64,000 bases of DNA, from NCBI GenBank assembly GCA_009377605.1, contig WHTT01000021.1, positions 1 through 64,000 on the forward strand. Direction: 5' to 3'. Source of the stretch: Luteitalea sp. Lineage in GTDB: Bacteria > Acidobacteriota > Vicinamibacteria > Vicinamibacterales > Vicinamibacteraceae. Made by a program: the position numbers and the translations under genes. Of this stretch, positions 35,216 to 43,876 are shown piece by piece; the first letter of the stretch is position 1; every line of letters starts with the position of its first letter. Under the pieces are notes generated by a model. The model made no database searches and was not told where the DNA came from. It saw nothing but the letters and a program-made list of their open reading frames with translations.

Positions 35216-36138
35216 GCCTTCAACGGTAGTCCCTCGGTGGCGTGCGCCTGCCGGCTGACGCCGTTCACGCCGTGGCTCTGGTTCGGAGCGGTTCGGCGTA
35301 CGCCCGCGCTCGCGCGCCCTACGGCAAGATTCAGCGACGCCGCCGCTGGCTTGGGGCGACCGGCTGCCAACCGCTTCCGCCGTCGAACGGGGACTGGCGC
35401 CTTCGCGAGCTCTTCATCGGGTGACGGCTTCCGAAACAGGGTCTCACGCATGCGCGCGCGAAGGAGGAACGATTGCGATATACGCAGGCCCTCGAAGAGG
35501 CGGTCGATCTCTCGGCTCGGCAGCACGTGGCGACCACGAGGAACCGCACGGAGGTCGCTCGCTTGGCGGACCCGCCCGGCCGTCGACGCGGCAGACTTGT
35601 GGTGAAGTGTGTTGTCGTCGACAACGACGAACCTGCTATAACCAGTGGTCGCCTCGCACGTCGTGGCAAAAAACGCCAGCAACGCACCGCCCGGCTTGAG
35701 AAGCCGAGACAACTCGTCGGCCAACGCATCGGCCGCGGCCTTGTCGAGGTGGTCGAAGAGATCCCAACAGAGGATTCCGTCGATGCTTTCGGTGGGCCGG
35801 TCGAAGCGGGTGGATAGGAAGCTCGGGAGCTGGTCCCACGTGCCGTTCCGGGCGAACCGCTCGATGTCCTCGTGAATATCTTCAACGAAGATCTTGCACC
35901 CGAGCTGCTCGCCGAAGAACGCAACATTCGGCCCCACCACAGGACCGAGATCCAGCAGCACGGGCGCCTCGCGATCCGACAGGCAAGCGAGGAAGCGCTT
36001 CAGTGCCCTCGTCTGGACCCAGGCTGTTGCGTTGGGCCCCCAGGGGTCGCTCCCGTTCCGCGCGGCGGCTGCCCCGTTGAGCATCCAGCCAAAGAGACGA
36101 GTCGCAAACGCAGTGAACCCGGAACCACGACCAGCCAC
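35131..36138 (-). CDS. SAM-dependent methyltransferase-like protein with basic tail
   Basis: The 335-residue protein has a class I methyltransferase core at ~55-215: motif I VLLDLGPVVGPNVAFF is degenerate (GP-V-GP instead of GxGxG), followed by DGILCWDLFDHLDKAAADAL and LKPGGALLAFFATT. The substrate is unknown. Residues ~245-335 are an Arg/Ala/Lys-rich tail, and the last ~25 (RSKKVRVTRSEADSKVRATR) are coded by a word array. It lies between bactofilin and DUF62 genes. Confidence 0.75.
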   Translation of the reverse strand: MAGRGSGFTAFATRLFGWMLNGAAAARNGSDPWGPNATAWVQTRALKRFLACLSDREAPVLLDLGPVVGPNVAFFGEQLGCKIFVEDIHEDIERFARNGTWDQLPSFLSTRFDRPTESIDGILCWDLFDHLDKAAADALADELSRLLKPGGALLAFFATTCEATTGYSRFVVVDDNTLHHKSAASTAGRVRQASDLRAVPRGRHVLPSREIDRLFEGLRISQSFLLRARMRETLFRKPSPDEELAKAPVPVRRRKRLAAGRPKPAAASLNLAVGRASAGVRRTAPNQSHGVNGVSRQAHATEGLPLKARSKKVRVTRSEADSKVRATRFKLRRGQ

Positions 36139-36151
36139 CGTGCCTCGTTTC

Positions 36152-36682
36152 CTACGCTTTCAGAACTGCGCTGCCTCCCACGGTCGCGGCGGCCGCGGCC
36201 TGTGGCGGCCTCGCCTCCGCGGGCCGTGCGGCCGGTCGTGGCCCCCGCTGCATGTCGATGCTGCCCCTGAAGTGCGCCCCCTCTGCGATCGCCACCTTGG
36301 GGGATGTAATGTCGCCGTCCACCGAGCCGTTGTCCCGGATATCGACCTTTTCCGAGGCGGTGATATTGCCCACGACCTCGCCCAGAACAATGATGGACTT
36401 CGCGAAAACCTGCGCCTTGATCTTCCCATTCCCGCCGATCGTCAGCACATGCTCTCGCAGCTCGATTTTGCCGTCGACCTGGCCCTCGATGGTGAGATCC
36501 TCGCTGCCATTCAGCTCGCCCTTGATCACGACAGATTTCCCGATATTCACGACATCCCTTCCAGAGGAGGCCTGCGACCGAGGCGCTGCCGGCGGGTTCA
36601 TGGTTGGGGGTGGCTGCGACGGCATCGCCTTCGCGGGGGCGCTGCCTGCCGCTGGCCGTGGTGCCTCATCCCGTTTCCACAT
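36152..36682 (-). CDS. Bactofilin
   Basis: The 176-residue protein has a Pro/Ala-rich N-terminus (to ~40), the beta-helical bactofilin core (VVNIGKSVVIKGELNGSEDL, IEGQVDGKIELREH, KAQVFAKSIIVLGEVVGNIT) and a disordered Ala/Pro tail. Bactofilins form filaments that place cell-wall or polarity factors at the membrane. The gap to the methyltransferase gene is 13 bases, so they share a transcript. Confidence 0.92.
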   Translation of the reverse strand: MWKRDEAPRPAAGSAPAKAMPSQPPPTMNPPAAPRSQASSGRDVVNIGKSVVIKGELNGSEDLTIEGQVDGKIELREHVLTIGGNGKIKAQVFAKSIIVLGEVVGNITASEKVDIRDNGSVDGDITSPKVAIAEGAHFRGSIDMQRGPRPAARPAEARPPQAAAAATVGGSAVLKA

Positions 36683-36912
36683 GGGGTCTTCTCCGAAAAA
36701 CGCGACTTCACGATTGTTGGCCGATCAACCTATGAGGCTGTCAGTATACGGAAGCCGCATGGACGATGTCTAGTAGTCTTCGTACCGTCCTGGACGTCGG
36801 TAGCGCAAACTGCTGAGACGCCAACCGCCAGTGCTAATATGGGTGGTTACTGTTTCGTCGGTGTTCTGCCCGGGGGCGCGGCACGGCACCGCCAAACCAG
36901 AGGACCCAGGTC

Positions 36913-38112
36913 ATGGGCGTCGCACGCATCTACTTCGACCACAACGCTACCACGCCGCCGGCCCCGGCGGTCGTGGACGCCATGGCGGGCATCCTGCGCG
37001 ACACGTTCGGGAACCCCTCGAGCGTTCATTACTTTGGTCAACGCGCGAAGGCGGCGCTCGATGCGGCGCGCTCTGCCGTCGCGGCGCTCATCGGCGGCCG
37101 GCCCGACGAGATTGTCTTCACCAGCGGCGGAACCGAGGCGGACAACTTCGCCCTGCGCGGTGCGGCCGACGCCCTCGCCCCGACCGGCCGCCGGCATCTC
37201 GCCGCCAGCGCCATCGAGCACGAGGCGGTCCTCAATACGCTCAAAGCGCTCGAACGGCGCGGCTGGACGACGACGCTGCTGCCAGTCACGTCCGAGGGAC
37301 TGGTGGAGCCTGACGCGCTCGAGGCGGCCGTCACCGAGGAGACGGCGCTCGTGTCGGTGATGCAGGCGAACAACGAGATTGGCACGGTTCAACCGATTGC
37401 CGAGCTCGCAGCGAAGGCCGCCGCCCAAGGGGCCCTATTCCATACCGACGCAGTCCAGTCGGTTGGGAAGCTGCCGATCGACGTGCGCGCCCTGGGCGTC
37501 GACCTCCTGTCGCTCTCGGGACACAAGTTTCACGGTCCCAAGGGTGTGGGCGCCTTGTGGATTCGGCGCGGCACGCGCTTGTCGGCGACGCTCACCGGCG
37601 GCCGCCAGGAAAAGAACCGACGTGCCGGCACGGAGAACCTGCCCGCTATCGTTGGCCTCGGCGTCGCCGCGCAGCTTGCGCTCGAAGGTGCCGATCCGCT
37701 GAGCGGCGAGCCGGCACGCATCGGCGCGTTGCGGGATCGCTTGGAGACAGGCGTCCGACGGGGTGTTCCCGCCATCGCCGTGAGCGGTGAGGGTGCGCCT
37801 CGGGTACCCAATACGTCGAATATCAGCTTCGAGGGCATCGAAGCAGAGTCGCTGCTCATCGCGCTCGATCTCGAGGGCGTGGCCGTGTCGACTGGCTCTG
37901 CCTGCTCCTCGGGCACGCTCGAGCCGTCCCACGTGCTGCAGGCGATGGGATTTGGCGCCACGCGCGCGCGCAACTCCTTGCGCTTCAGCCTGGGTCACGA
38001 CAACACCGAGGCGGAGGTCGATCGGGTGGTCGAGCTCTTGCCTCGTCTGGTCGAGCGACTCCGCGCCGTCACGGATCAGCGCGCTCAGCACGAAGCAGTT
38101 CTTGGCTCTTAA
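36913..38112 (+). CDS. Cysteine desulfurase (NifS/IscS family)
   Basis: The 399-residue PLP enzyme starts MGVARIYFDHNATTPP, with the cofactor lysine Lys205 in SLSGHKFHGPKG and the catalytic cysteine Cys331 in GSACSSGTLEPSHVL. It moves sulfur from cysteine to acceptor proteins. The next gene is mnmA, which needs that sulfur, so tRNA thiolation is the likely job. The nearest upstream 230 bases (36683-36912) hold the divergent promoters with bactofilin; I see no repeats there. Confidence 0.93.
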   Translation: MGVARIYFDHNATTPPAPAVVDAMAGILRDTFGNPSSVHYFGQRAKAALDAARSAVAALIGGRPDEIVFTSGGTEADNFALRGAADALAPTGRRHLAASAIEHEAVLNTLKALERRGWTTTLLPVTSEGLVEPDALEAAVTEETALVSVMQANNEIGTVQPIAELAAKAAAQGALFHTDAVQSVGKLPIDVRALGVDLLSLSGHKFHGPKGVGALWIRRGTRLSATLTGGRQEKNRRAGTENLPAIVGLGVAAQLALEGADPLSGEPARIGALRDRLETGVRRGVPAIAVSGEGAPRVPNTSNISFEGIEAESLLIALDLEGVAVSTGSACSSGTLEPSHVLQAMGFGATRARNSLRFSLGHDNTEAEVDRVVELLPRLVERLRAVTDQRAQHEAVLGS

Positions 38113-38158
38113 CACCAAGAACTAACTCAGAGCTCAACACTCAGAACTCACAACTCTC
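38111..38158. repeat. Word array (CTCAGAACTCACAACTC)
   Basis: Drifting AACTCAGA/CAACTC words fill the gap between the desulfurase and mnmA. No reverse arm is seen. Confidence 0.6.
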
Positions 38159-38161
38159 CCC

Positions 38162-39229
38162 ATGCGCGCCGCAGTTGCCATGTCGGGCGGCGTCGACTCC
38201 TCGGTCGCCGCCGCGCTGCTCGCAGACGAGGGCTACGAGACTATCGGTCTGTCGATGCAGCTCTACGATCAGCGCGAGGGCGAGGTGCGCTTCGGCCGCT
38301 GCTGCACGCTCGACGATCTGCATGATGCCAGGCGCGTGGCAGGACGGCTCGGTCTCCCCCACTACATCGTCAACTTCGAGTCACAGTTCCACACGCAGGT
38401 GGTTGACAATTTCGTACGTGAGTATGTGTCGGGCCGCACGCCGATACCCTGCACGCGCTGCAATAGCGAGGTGAAGTTCGCGACGCTACTGGACCGCGTC
38501 CGCGGGCTCGACGCGGAGTGTCTTGCCACGGGACATTACGCTCAGGTCGACTTCGACGAGACGACACGGCGCTATCGCTTGCGCCGAGGGCGTGACACGG
38601 CCCGTGACCAGTCGTACTTTCTCTTCTCGCTGACGCAGGCACAGCTCGCGCGGGCTCGTTTCCCCGTCGGGCACCTCACCAAGCCGGAGGTCCGCGCCAT
38701 CGCGCGCGAGCGGGGCTTGCCGGTGGCAGACAAGCCAGATAGTCAGGAGATTTGCTTCGTGCCGCCCGGTCGCCACGCCGAGTTCGTCGAGCGGCACGCG
38801 GTGGGTGGAAGGCCGTCGGCCGGCGTCATTGCAGACGAGCAGGGACGCCCTCTCGGACGGCACGACGGCGTCCATCGCTTCACGGTCGGCCAGCGGAAGG
38901 GACTAGGCCTTGCGACTGGCATCCCCCTCTATGTCGTCGCCATCGACTCGGTGACCAACGAGGTCACCGTGGGCCCACGTGAGGCGCTGGGGCGAGCCAC
39001 GCTCACAGCCGCGACGGTCAACTGGGTCGCCGGGACCAGCCCGTCCGGATCGATCCGTGCGGACGTTCAGATCCGCCATCGGCATCGCCCGGCGCCAGCC
39101 AGCGTGACGCCAATCAGCGCCACTCGCGCGCGGATCGACTTCGACGAGCCGCAAGCAGCCATCGCACCTGGGCAGGCGGCGGTCTTCTATGCGGACGATA
39201 AGGTGCTGGGAGGAGGATGGATCGAGTGA
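38162..39229 (+). CDS. mnmA: tRNA-specific 2-thiouridylase MnmA
   Basis: The 355-residue protein has the PP-loop SGGVDSSVAA at 8-17, the first cysteine motif PCTRCN at ~96-101, GHYAQ, DQSYFLFSLTQ and the second cysteine in EICFVPPGRH. It thiolates U34 of Lys, Glu and Gln tRNAs. The cysteine desulfurase upstream is the probable sulfur source. It ends 4 bases from the convergent trxB stop. Confidence 0.95.
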   Translation: MRAAVAMSGGVDSSVAAALLADEGYETIGLSMQLYDQREGEVRFGRCCTLDDLHDARRVAGRLGLPHYIVNFESQFHTQVVDNFVREYVSGRTPIPCTRCNSEVKFATLLDRVRGLDAECLATGHYAQVDFDETTRRYRLRRGRDTARDQSYFLFSLTQAQLARARFPVGHLTKPEVRAIARERGLPVADKPDSQEICFVPPGRHAEFVERHAVGGRPSAGVIADEQGRPLGRHDGVHRFTVGQRKGLGLATGIPLYVVAIDSVTNEVTVGPREALGRATLTAATVNWVAGTSPSGSIRADVQIRHRHRPAPASVTPISATRARIDFDEPQAAIAPGQAAVFYADDKVLGGGWIE

Positions 39230-39233
39230 CCGG

Positions 39234-40199
39234 TCACGTCGCCTCTGAGACCGGCTCGGTGTCGTAGGTATCGCGCGGAATTCCTTCCAAGTACCGTTCG
39301 GCGTCCAGAGCTGCCATGCATCCCGACCCGGCGGCCGTGACCGCCTGCCGGTAGACGTGGTCTTGCACGTCGCCGCATGCAAAGACCCCCGGCACGTTGG
39401 TCAACGTGCCGTTGCGTGCGAGGAGATATCCGTTCCGATCCATCTCCAGTTGCGCTGTGAAGAGCGCCGTGTTCGGCCGATGTCCGATCGCGAGGAAGAG
39501 ACCGTCGACCGGAACCGTGCTCGACTCACTGGTCTTGGTGTTGCGCAGCGCGACTTCGGTCACCTCCCCGCGCGCGACATCGTTGATGTCGTCGACGACG
39601 GTGTTCCAGAGAAAGGTGATCTTCGGGTTGGCAAGGGCCTTCTCCTGCATGATCTTCGACGCACGCAGCTCGTCGCGCCGGTGGATCACCGTGACTTGCG
39701 AGGCCAGGCGGGCGAGATAGGTGGCTTCTTCCATCGCGGAGTCACCACCACCAACGACGGCAACCGCTTTGTCGCGAAAGAAGAAACCGTCACAGGTCGC
39801 GCAGGTGGAGACGCCGTGCCCCATCAGCTTCGCCTCGGCCGGCAGGCCGAGCAACATCGGCGACGCGCCGGTGGCGACGATGAGGGCCCGCGTTCGGAGC
39901 TCCGTTCCGTCGTCTCCCACGACGAGAAATGGCGGTCGCGACAAATCGACCCGCGACACCTCGCTCGTGCGAATCTCCGTGCCGAAGCGCTCCGCTTGCG
40001 CTCGCATCTCGGCCATCAGCTCCGGTCCCATGATGCCGTCGCGCATGCCGGGCCAGTTCTCGACCATGGTGGTGGTCATCAGCTGACCGCCCGGTGTGAT
40101 CCCCTCGAACAAGACGGGACGTAGATTCGCTCGCGCACAGTAGAGCGCCGCTGTGAGGCCGGCGGGACCCGAACCGATGATGACGACTTCGCGGGGCAT
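39234..40199 (-). CDS. trxB: Thioredoxin reductase
   Basis: The 321-residue flavoprotein has the FAD motif [13 protein letters not shown], the redox pair CATC (Cys133, Cys136) and the NADPH motif [15 protein letters not shown]. It reduces thioredoxin with NADPH. ATG at 40199 ([11 protein letters not shown]) is standard; the longer frame enters a word array. trxA lies immediately upstream on the same strand, with that array between. Confidence 0.95.
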   Translation of the reverse strand: MPREVVIIGSGPAGLTAALYCARANLRPVLFEGITPGGQLMTTTMVENWPGMRDGIMGPELMAEMRAQAERFGTEIRTSEVSRVDLSRPPFLVVGDDGTELRTRALIVATGASPMLLGLPAEAKLMGHGVSTCATCDGFFFRDKAVAVVGGGDSAMEEATYLARLASQVTVIHRRDELRASKIMQEKALANPKITFLWNTVVDDINDVARGEVTEVALRNTKTSESSTVPVDGLFLAIGHRPNTALFTAQLEMDRNGYLLARNGTLTNVPGVFACGDVQDHVYRQAVTAAGSGCMAALDAERYLEGIPRDTYDTEPVSEAT

Positions 40200-40203
40200 G
40201 CGT

Positions 40204-40312
40204 GGTTGGTAGTCCTTGGTCCTTGGTTCGTAGTCCCTGGTTCCTGCTGCAGTATCTGTCTGGTGGTGCGAGCATCGCAGCAAGGACTAAGCACCAGGGA
40301 CCAAGAACCTGT
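40204..40312. repeat. Quasi-palindromic word array (GTCCTTGG/CCAAGGAC)
   Basis: The left arm 40204-40245 (TTGGTAGTCCTTGGTCCTTGG) and right arm 40280-40308 (AAGGACTAAGCACCAGGGAC) are separated by a ~35-base core, between trxA and trxB. Confidence 0.75.
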
Positions 40313-40638
40313 TACGCGTGCTTTTCGATGAGCTGCTTGAGGGTCTCCCGCGGCTGGACGCCAACGACCGACTCGACCAGCTCGCCCTGCTTGAAGAGCA
40401 GCAGCGTTGGGATGCTCCGGACGTTGAACTTCTCAGCCACCGTCGGATGCTCGTCGACGTTCAACTTGGCCATCACGGCGCGGCCATCGAACGTCGTTGC
40501 CAAGTCCTCGATGACGGGCGCTATCATCCGGCAAGGCCCACACCACTCCGCCCAGAAGTCAACGAGCACCGGGTTCGGTGAGCCGACAACCTGTTCGAAG
40601 TTGCTGACCGTCAACGTCTGAATCTTCTCAGATGCCAT
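40312..40638 (-). CDS. trxA: Thioredoxin
   Basis: The 108-residue protein has the active site WCGPC at 32-36, the buried DFWAEW segment and the cis-Pro loop SIPTLLLF. It is a general disulfide reductant. ATG at 40638 gives the family length; the long frame to 41271 lies antisense in glgA and was rejected. Confidence 0.95.
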   Translation of the reverse strand: MASEKIQTLTVSNFEQVVGSPNPVLVDFWAEWCGPCRMIAPVIEDLATTFDGRAVMAKLNVDEHPTVAEKFNVRSIPTLLLFKQGELVESVVGVQPRETLKQLIEKHA

Positions 40639-40720
40639 CAGTGTTCTCCATATGATACGCGGCCCAAGTCTCGTCGGGCCTATTTCTAGGACGCCTTTCC
40701 GACACTTCGAGGTTCTAAGC

Positions 40721-40750
40721 GGCCGCCTCGGCGAGGCGACCCTGCCCTCG
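40721..40750. repeat. Interspersed palindrome GGCCGCCTCGGCGAGGCG, copy 2
   Basis: Matches 31559-31588 at 28 of 30 bases. It lies between trxA and glgA with a GCGGCCCAAG...GTCGGGCC hairpin near 40660-40680; no gene is seen in this 149-base gap. Confidence 0.8.
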
Positions 40751-40787
40751 TGAGCCCCGATGGAAGCGCCCCTTCTTGTCGTCGGCG

Positions 40788-42602
40788 TCAGCCGCCCCGG
40801 ACACCTCGACGCTCGACCCTCGCCCCTTGAAGCTTGAGCCGCTCCGAGCCGTCGCGCTGCGCCAGCCGATAGAGTGCCGTGTAGGCGCGGGCGGACGCCT
40901 GCCACGAGAAGTCCCGCAGCATTCCGCTGTGTTGCATGCGCTTCCAATCTGCGGGCGCGTTCCGATACACGCTGATTGCCCTCTGCAGCGCCTCGAGGAG
41001 GGCGCGGCCAGTGGCTTCCCGAAAGGTGAACCCCTGCCCTTGGTCGGTCCCCGGCTGGTAGTTCGCGACGGTGTCGCCGAGCCCCCCGGTGGCACGGACC
41101 ACCGGTAGTGTACCGTAACGGAGACTGTACAGCTGATTCAAGCCGCACGGCTCGAAGCGGGAAGGCATCATGAAGAGATCCGCGCCTGCCTCGATGAGAT
41201 GGGCCAGCGGCTCGTCGAACCCGATGCGAACGCCAATCCGGTCCGGATAGCGACGCGCGAGATCCCTCCACATCTCTTGGTAGCGCGCCTCGCCCGTGCC
41301 GAGAATCACGAAGCTCGCGTCCAGCCCAGCCAGATCGTCGGCGGCCTCCGCAATGAGATCCAGCCCCTTCTGATCCACCATTCGCGAGATCATCGCGATG
41401 AGGGGGCGCTCGAGCCTCGCCTCGTCCACCGGAAGAGCGTACGAATCGAGCAGCTTGCGCTTGGCATCCGCCTTGCCGGACATGTCATCTGCGGTGTAGG
41501 GCTTGGGAAGAAACGCGTCGCGCGCTGGATCCCAGATCTCCTGGTCTATTCCATTGAGCACACCAAAGAAGTGCTCGCGGCGCTTGCGGAAGACGCCCTC
41601 GAAGCCAAACGCAAACTCGTGCGTCAAGAGCTCGTTGGCGTAGCCCTCGCTGACGGTCGTCACCACATCCGCGAAGAGGATCCCGCCCTTCAAGAAACTG
41701 ACGTGCAGCCAGTATTCGAGCGCGTCGACGTTGAAGAGCGCCCAACCGAGACCGAGCTCCGGGAGCCACGTCGACGGGCACAATCCCTGGTACGCGACGT
41801 TGTGAACCGTGAAGACCGTTGCCGCGTGTCCTAGCGTCGGATGGTCCGCGTACTGGGTCCGCAGGTACACGGGAAGGAGACCTGTTTGCCAGTCGTTCGC
41901 GTGGATGACGTCTGGCTCGAGGCCCCGGGCGCTCGCGTACTGGAGCGCAGCCTGGGCGAGCAGGCCGAAGCGTCTCGGGTTGTCAGGATAGTCTTGGCTG
42001 CCAACGCCGTAGAGATGCTCGCGGTCGAATAGCGGAGGGTGGTCAACGAGCACGGCGCGTGCGCCCGGTCCAAGCGGCTCTTCGTAGAACGCCGTGTCGT
42101 AGCGTTTGCCTCCCATCTCGACGGCCAGCCGTAAACGCGCATCGCCCGTGACGGAAACACCGCGATATCTCGGCACGACGAGCGTGACGTCGTGGCCCAG
42201 GCTCCCGAGTGCTTTTGACAGCCCCCCTGCGACGTCCGCGAGGCCGCCGGTCTTCGCAAACGGGGTGGCCTCCGACGCGACGAAGAGAATCCGGAGTGGT
42301 GGCATTTCAGGGCGCTGCGCCAGAGGGGCTTCCCGTCTCTCGACTGGCGCGGGCGTCCTGGTGGTCGTGGCTCCGGCGCGGCGACGCCCGCCGCGGCGCG
42401 CTGGTGCTGGGCGCTCGACGCTCGCAGACGAGCTGTGCGCTGCGGAGCTCGTCTCGCTCGGTGGTGCAGGAACGTTGGTATCGGCTTTCGCGCCGTCGGT
42501 CGGCGCAGAGGATCGAGCAGCTCTCCGACGGCGTGTGCCGCTGGATGGGGGATCGGTAGAAGGGGATGACGTTGGTGAATCGTTCTTGCGCGACTTGCTC
42601 AT
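40788..42602 (-). CDS. glgA: Glycogen synthase (ADP-glucose type)
   Basis: The GT5 enzyme has the ADP-glucose loop KTGGLADVAGGLSKAL (~117-132), DVIHANDWQTGLLPVYLR, and the C-terminal SRFEPCGLNQLYSLRYGT. It extends alpha-1,4-glucan chains. As annotated it has 604 residues with a Ser/Pro/Arg-rich N-terminal extension of 99; the family start MPPLRILFVASEATPF would use ATG at 42305. Whether the extension is translated is open. The last residues (ARVERRGVRGG) are array-like. Confidence 0.92.
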   Translation of the reverse strand: MSKSRKNDSPTSSPSTDPPSSGTRRRRAARSSAPTDGAKADTNVPAPPSETSSAAHSSSASVERPAPARRGGRRRAGATTTRTPAPVERREAPLAQRPEMPPLRILFVASEATPFAKTGGLADVAGGLSKALGSLGHDVTLVVPRYRGVSVTGDARLRLAVEMGGKRYDTAFYEEPLGPGARAVLVDHPPLFDREHLYGVGSQDYPDNPRRFGLLAQAALQYASARGLEPDVIHANDWQTGLLPVYLRTQYADHPTLGHAATVFTVHNVAYQGLCPSTWLPELGLGWALFNVDALEYWLHVSFLKGGILFADVVTTVSEGYANELLTHEFAFGFEGVFRKRREHFFGVLNGIDQEIWDPARDAFLPKPYTADDMSGKADAKRKLLDSYALPVDEARLERPLIAMISRMVDQKGLDLIAEAADDLAGLDASFVILGTGEARYQEMWRDLARRYPDRIGVRIGFDEPLAHLIEAGADLFMMPSRFEPCGLNQLYSLRYGTLPVVRATGGLGDTVANYQPGTDQGQGFTFREATGRALLEALQRAISVYRNAPADWKRMQHSGMLRDFSWQASARAYTALYRLAQRDGSERLKLQGARVERRGVRGG

Positions 42603-42754
42603 GATGGTTTGGCTCGGGCGGGCAGGGTTGACGCTCGATTTAACGCTCGACGCCGGAAGCCTCAGTGTACTTCAGACGGCGCTCGGCCGCATCACGCAGC
42701 TGTGACATGACGACGAGGCGCACGTGGCACGCAGCTGCTCTGTGTGGGATGCGA

Positions 42755-43744
42755 CTACGGCTGGGTAGATGTCGCGGTCGTGAGCACGGGCGCGCCGCGC
42801 TCGTTCAGCCAGTTCAGGAGGTGCCTTGCCTCGACGAAGCGCCCCGCATTGGACCGGGCGCCGAGCACCACGACGGCAACCGGGTCACCGGTCGGAAGCT
42901 TCAGCAACGCGGCAAGGCAATAACCCGCCTTTCGGATGAAGCCGGTCTTCCCGCCCTGCACGTCGACGTCGCCCCCAAGGAGCTTGTTGGTGTTCTTGAG
43001 CTTGACCCGTCGCTTGTTGATCCTGAGCCGGTACTCCGGGGTGCGCATGACCTCGGCGATGCGCTCGCTGCCCACGGCAAACGAGATGAGCCGTGCCATG
43101 TCATACGCGGAGGAAACATTGGCAGGATCCAGCCCCGACGGATCGGCGTAGTGTGTGCTCGAAAGGCCCAGAGCCGTTGCCTTCGCGTTCATCGCGTCGA
43201 TGAACCCGCTGTACCCGAGCACGGATTCGCGGGCAATCGCACGGGCGGCGGCGTTGTCCGAGCCAATGAGCATCAAATGCAACAGCTCGTTGACCGACAA
43301 CCGCTCGCGCGCCCGAAGATAGGTGTGGGATGCGGCGTGGACGTCGGAAGGCGCCACGTCGATCCGGCGCGAGAGATCAGGCTCGCTCGCGAGGACGATG
43401 AGCGCCGTCATGACCTTGGTGATGCTCGCAATCGACCGCTGGTCGTCGGCGTTCTCCGCGTAGATGATTTCTTGCGTGACGGGGTTGTAAATGACGGCGG
43501 CGGCGGCCCGGACGTCCGGGATCAGCTCACCGTTCGCGTCCCGCCTGAAGCGCCGCTTGCCGGACCGCTGCGATGGCGCCGCGGCTGGCGCGCTGGCAAG
43601 CCTGGGCTGGTCCAAGCGAGCTTCGCCGGCGATCTGCACGGCGGGACGATAGGCGGCCTCGACGCCCGCGCCCGCCGACACCACCACACCGCCAACAAGG
43701 AAGACGACGGCCCTCGCGGCCCAGACGAATCCAGGTCTACCCAT
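42755..43744 (-). CDS. D-alanyl-D-alanine carboxypeptidase (S11 family)
   Basis: The 329-residue protein has an N-terminal hydrophobic signal (VWAARAVVFLVGGVVVSAGA), a basic linker, then the penicillin-binding catalytic motifs SITK at 107-110, SDN at 162-164 and KTG near 277. It trims the terminal D-Ala from peptidoglycan stem peptides in the periplasm. The short form lacks the usual C-terminal membrane-anchor domain, so it may be periplasmic or endopeptidase-like (PBP7 type). Confidence 0.9.
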   Translation of the reverse strand: MGRPGFVWAARAVVFLVGGVVVSAGAGVEAAYRPAVQIAGEARLDQPRLASAPAAAPSQRSGKRRFRRDANGELIPDVRAAAAVIYNPVTQEIIYAENADDQRSIASITKVMTALIVLASEPDLSRRIDVAPSDVHAASHTYLRARERLSVNELLHLMLIGSDNAAARAIARESVLGYSGFIDAMNAKATALGLSSTHYADPSGLDPANVSSAYDMARLISFAVGSERIAEVMRTPEYRLRINKRRVKLKNTNKLLGGDVDVQGGKTGFIRKAGYCLAALLKLPTGDPVAVVVLGARSNAGRFVEARHLLNWLNERGAPVLTTATSTQP

Positions 43745-43876
43745 GAATTCACAACCTAAATTGTCAAGAATGTCCCCCGCATGCCCGAGCTGGGAGCCAG
43801 GCGTTAGCGAAGTGCCGTCATTCTACCAACTCTGCCGCAGAGATTGCAAGCCCGCTCGTCATATACTCACCTCCCT

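Noticed and set aside
40312-41271. 319-residue fusion of thioredoxin with an N-terminal domain
   Set aside because: The extra N-terminal part lies antisense within glgA and is compositionally random; thioredoxin has its normal start at 40638.
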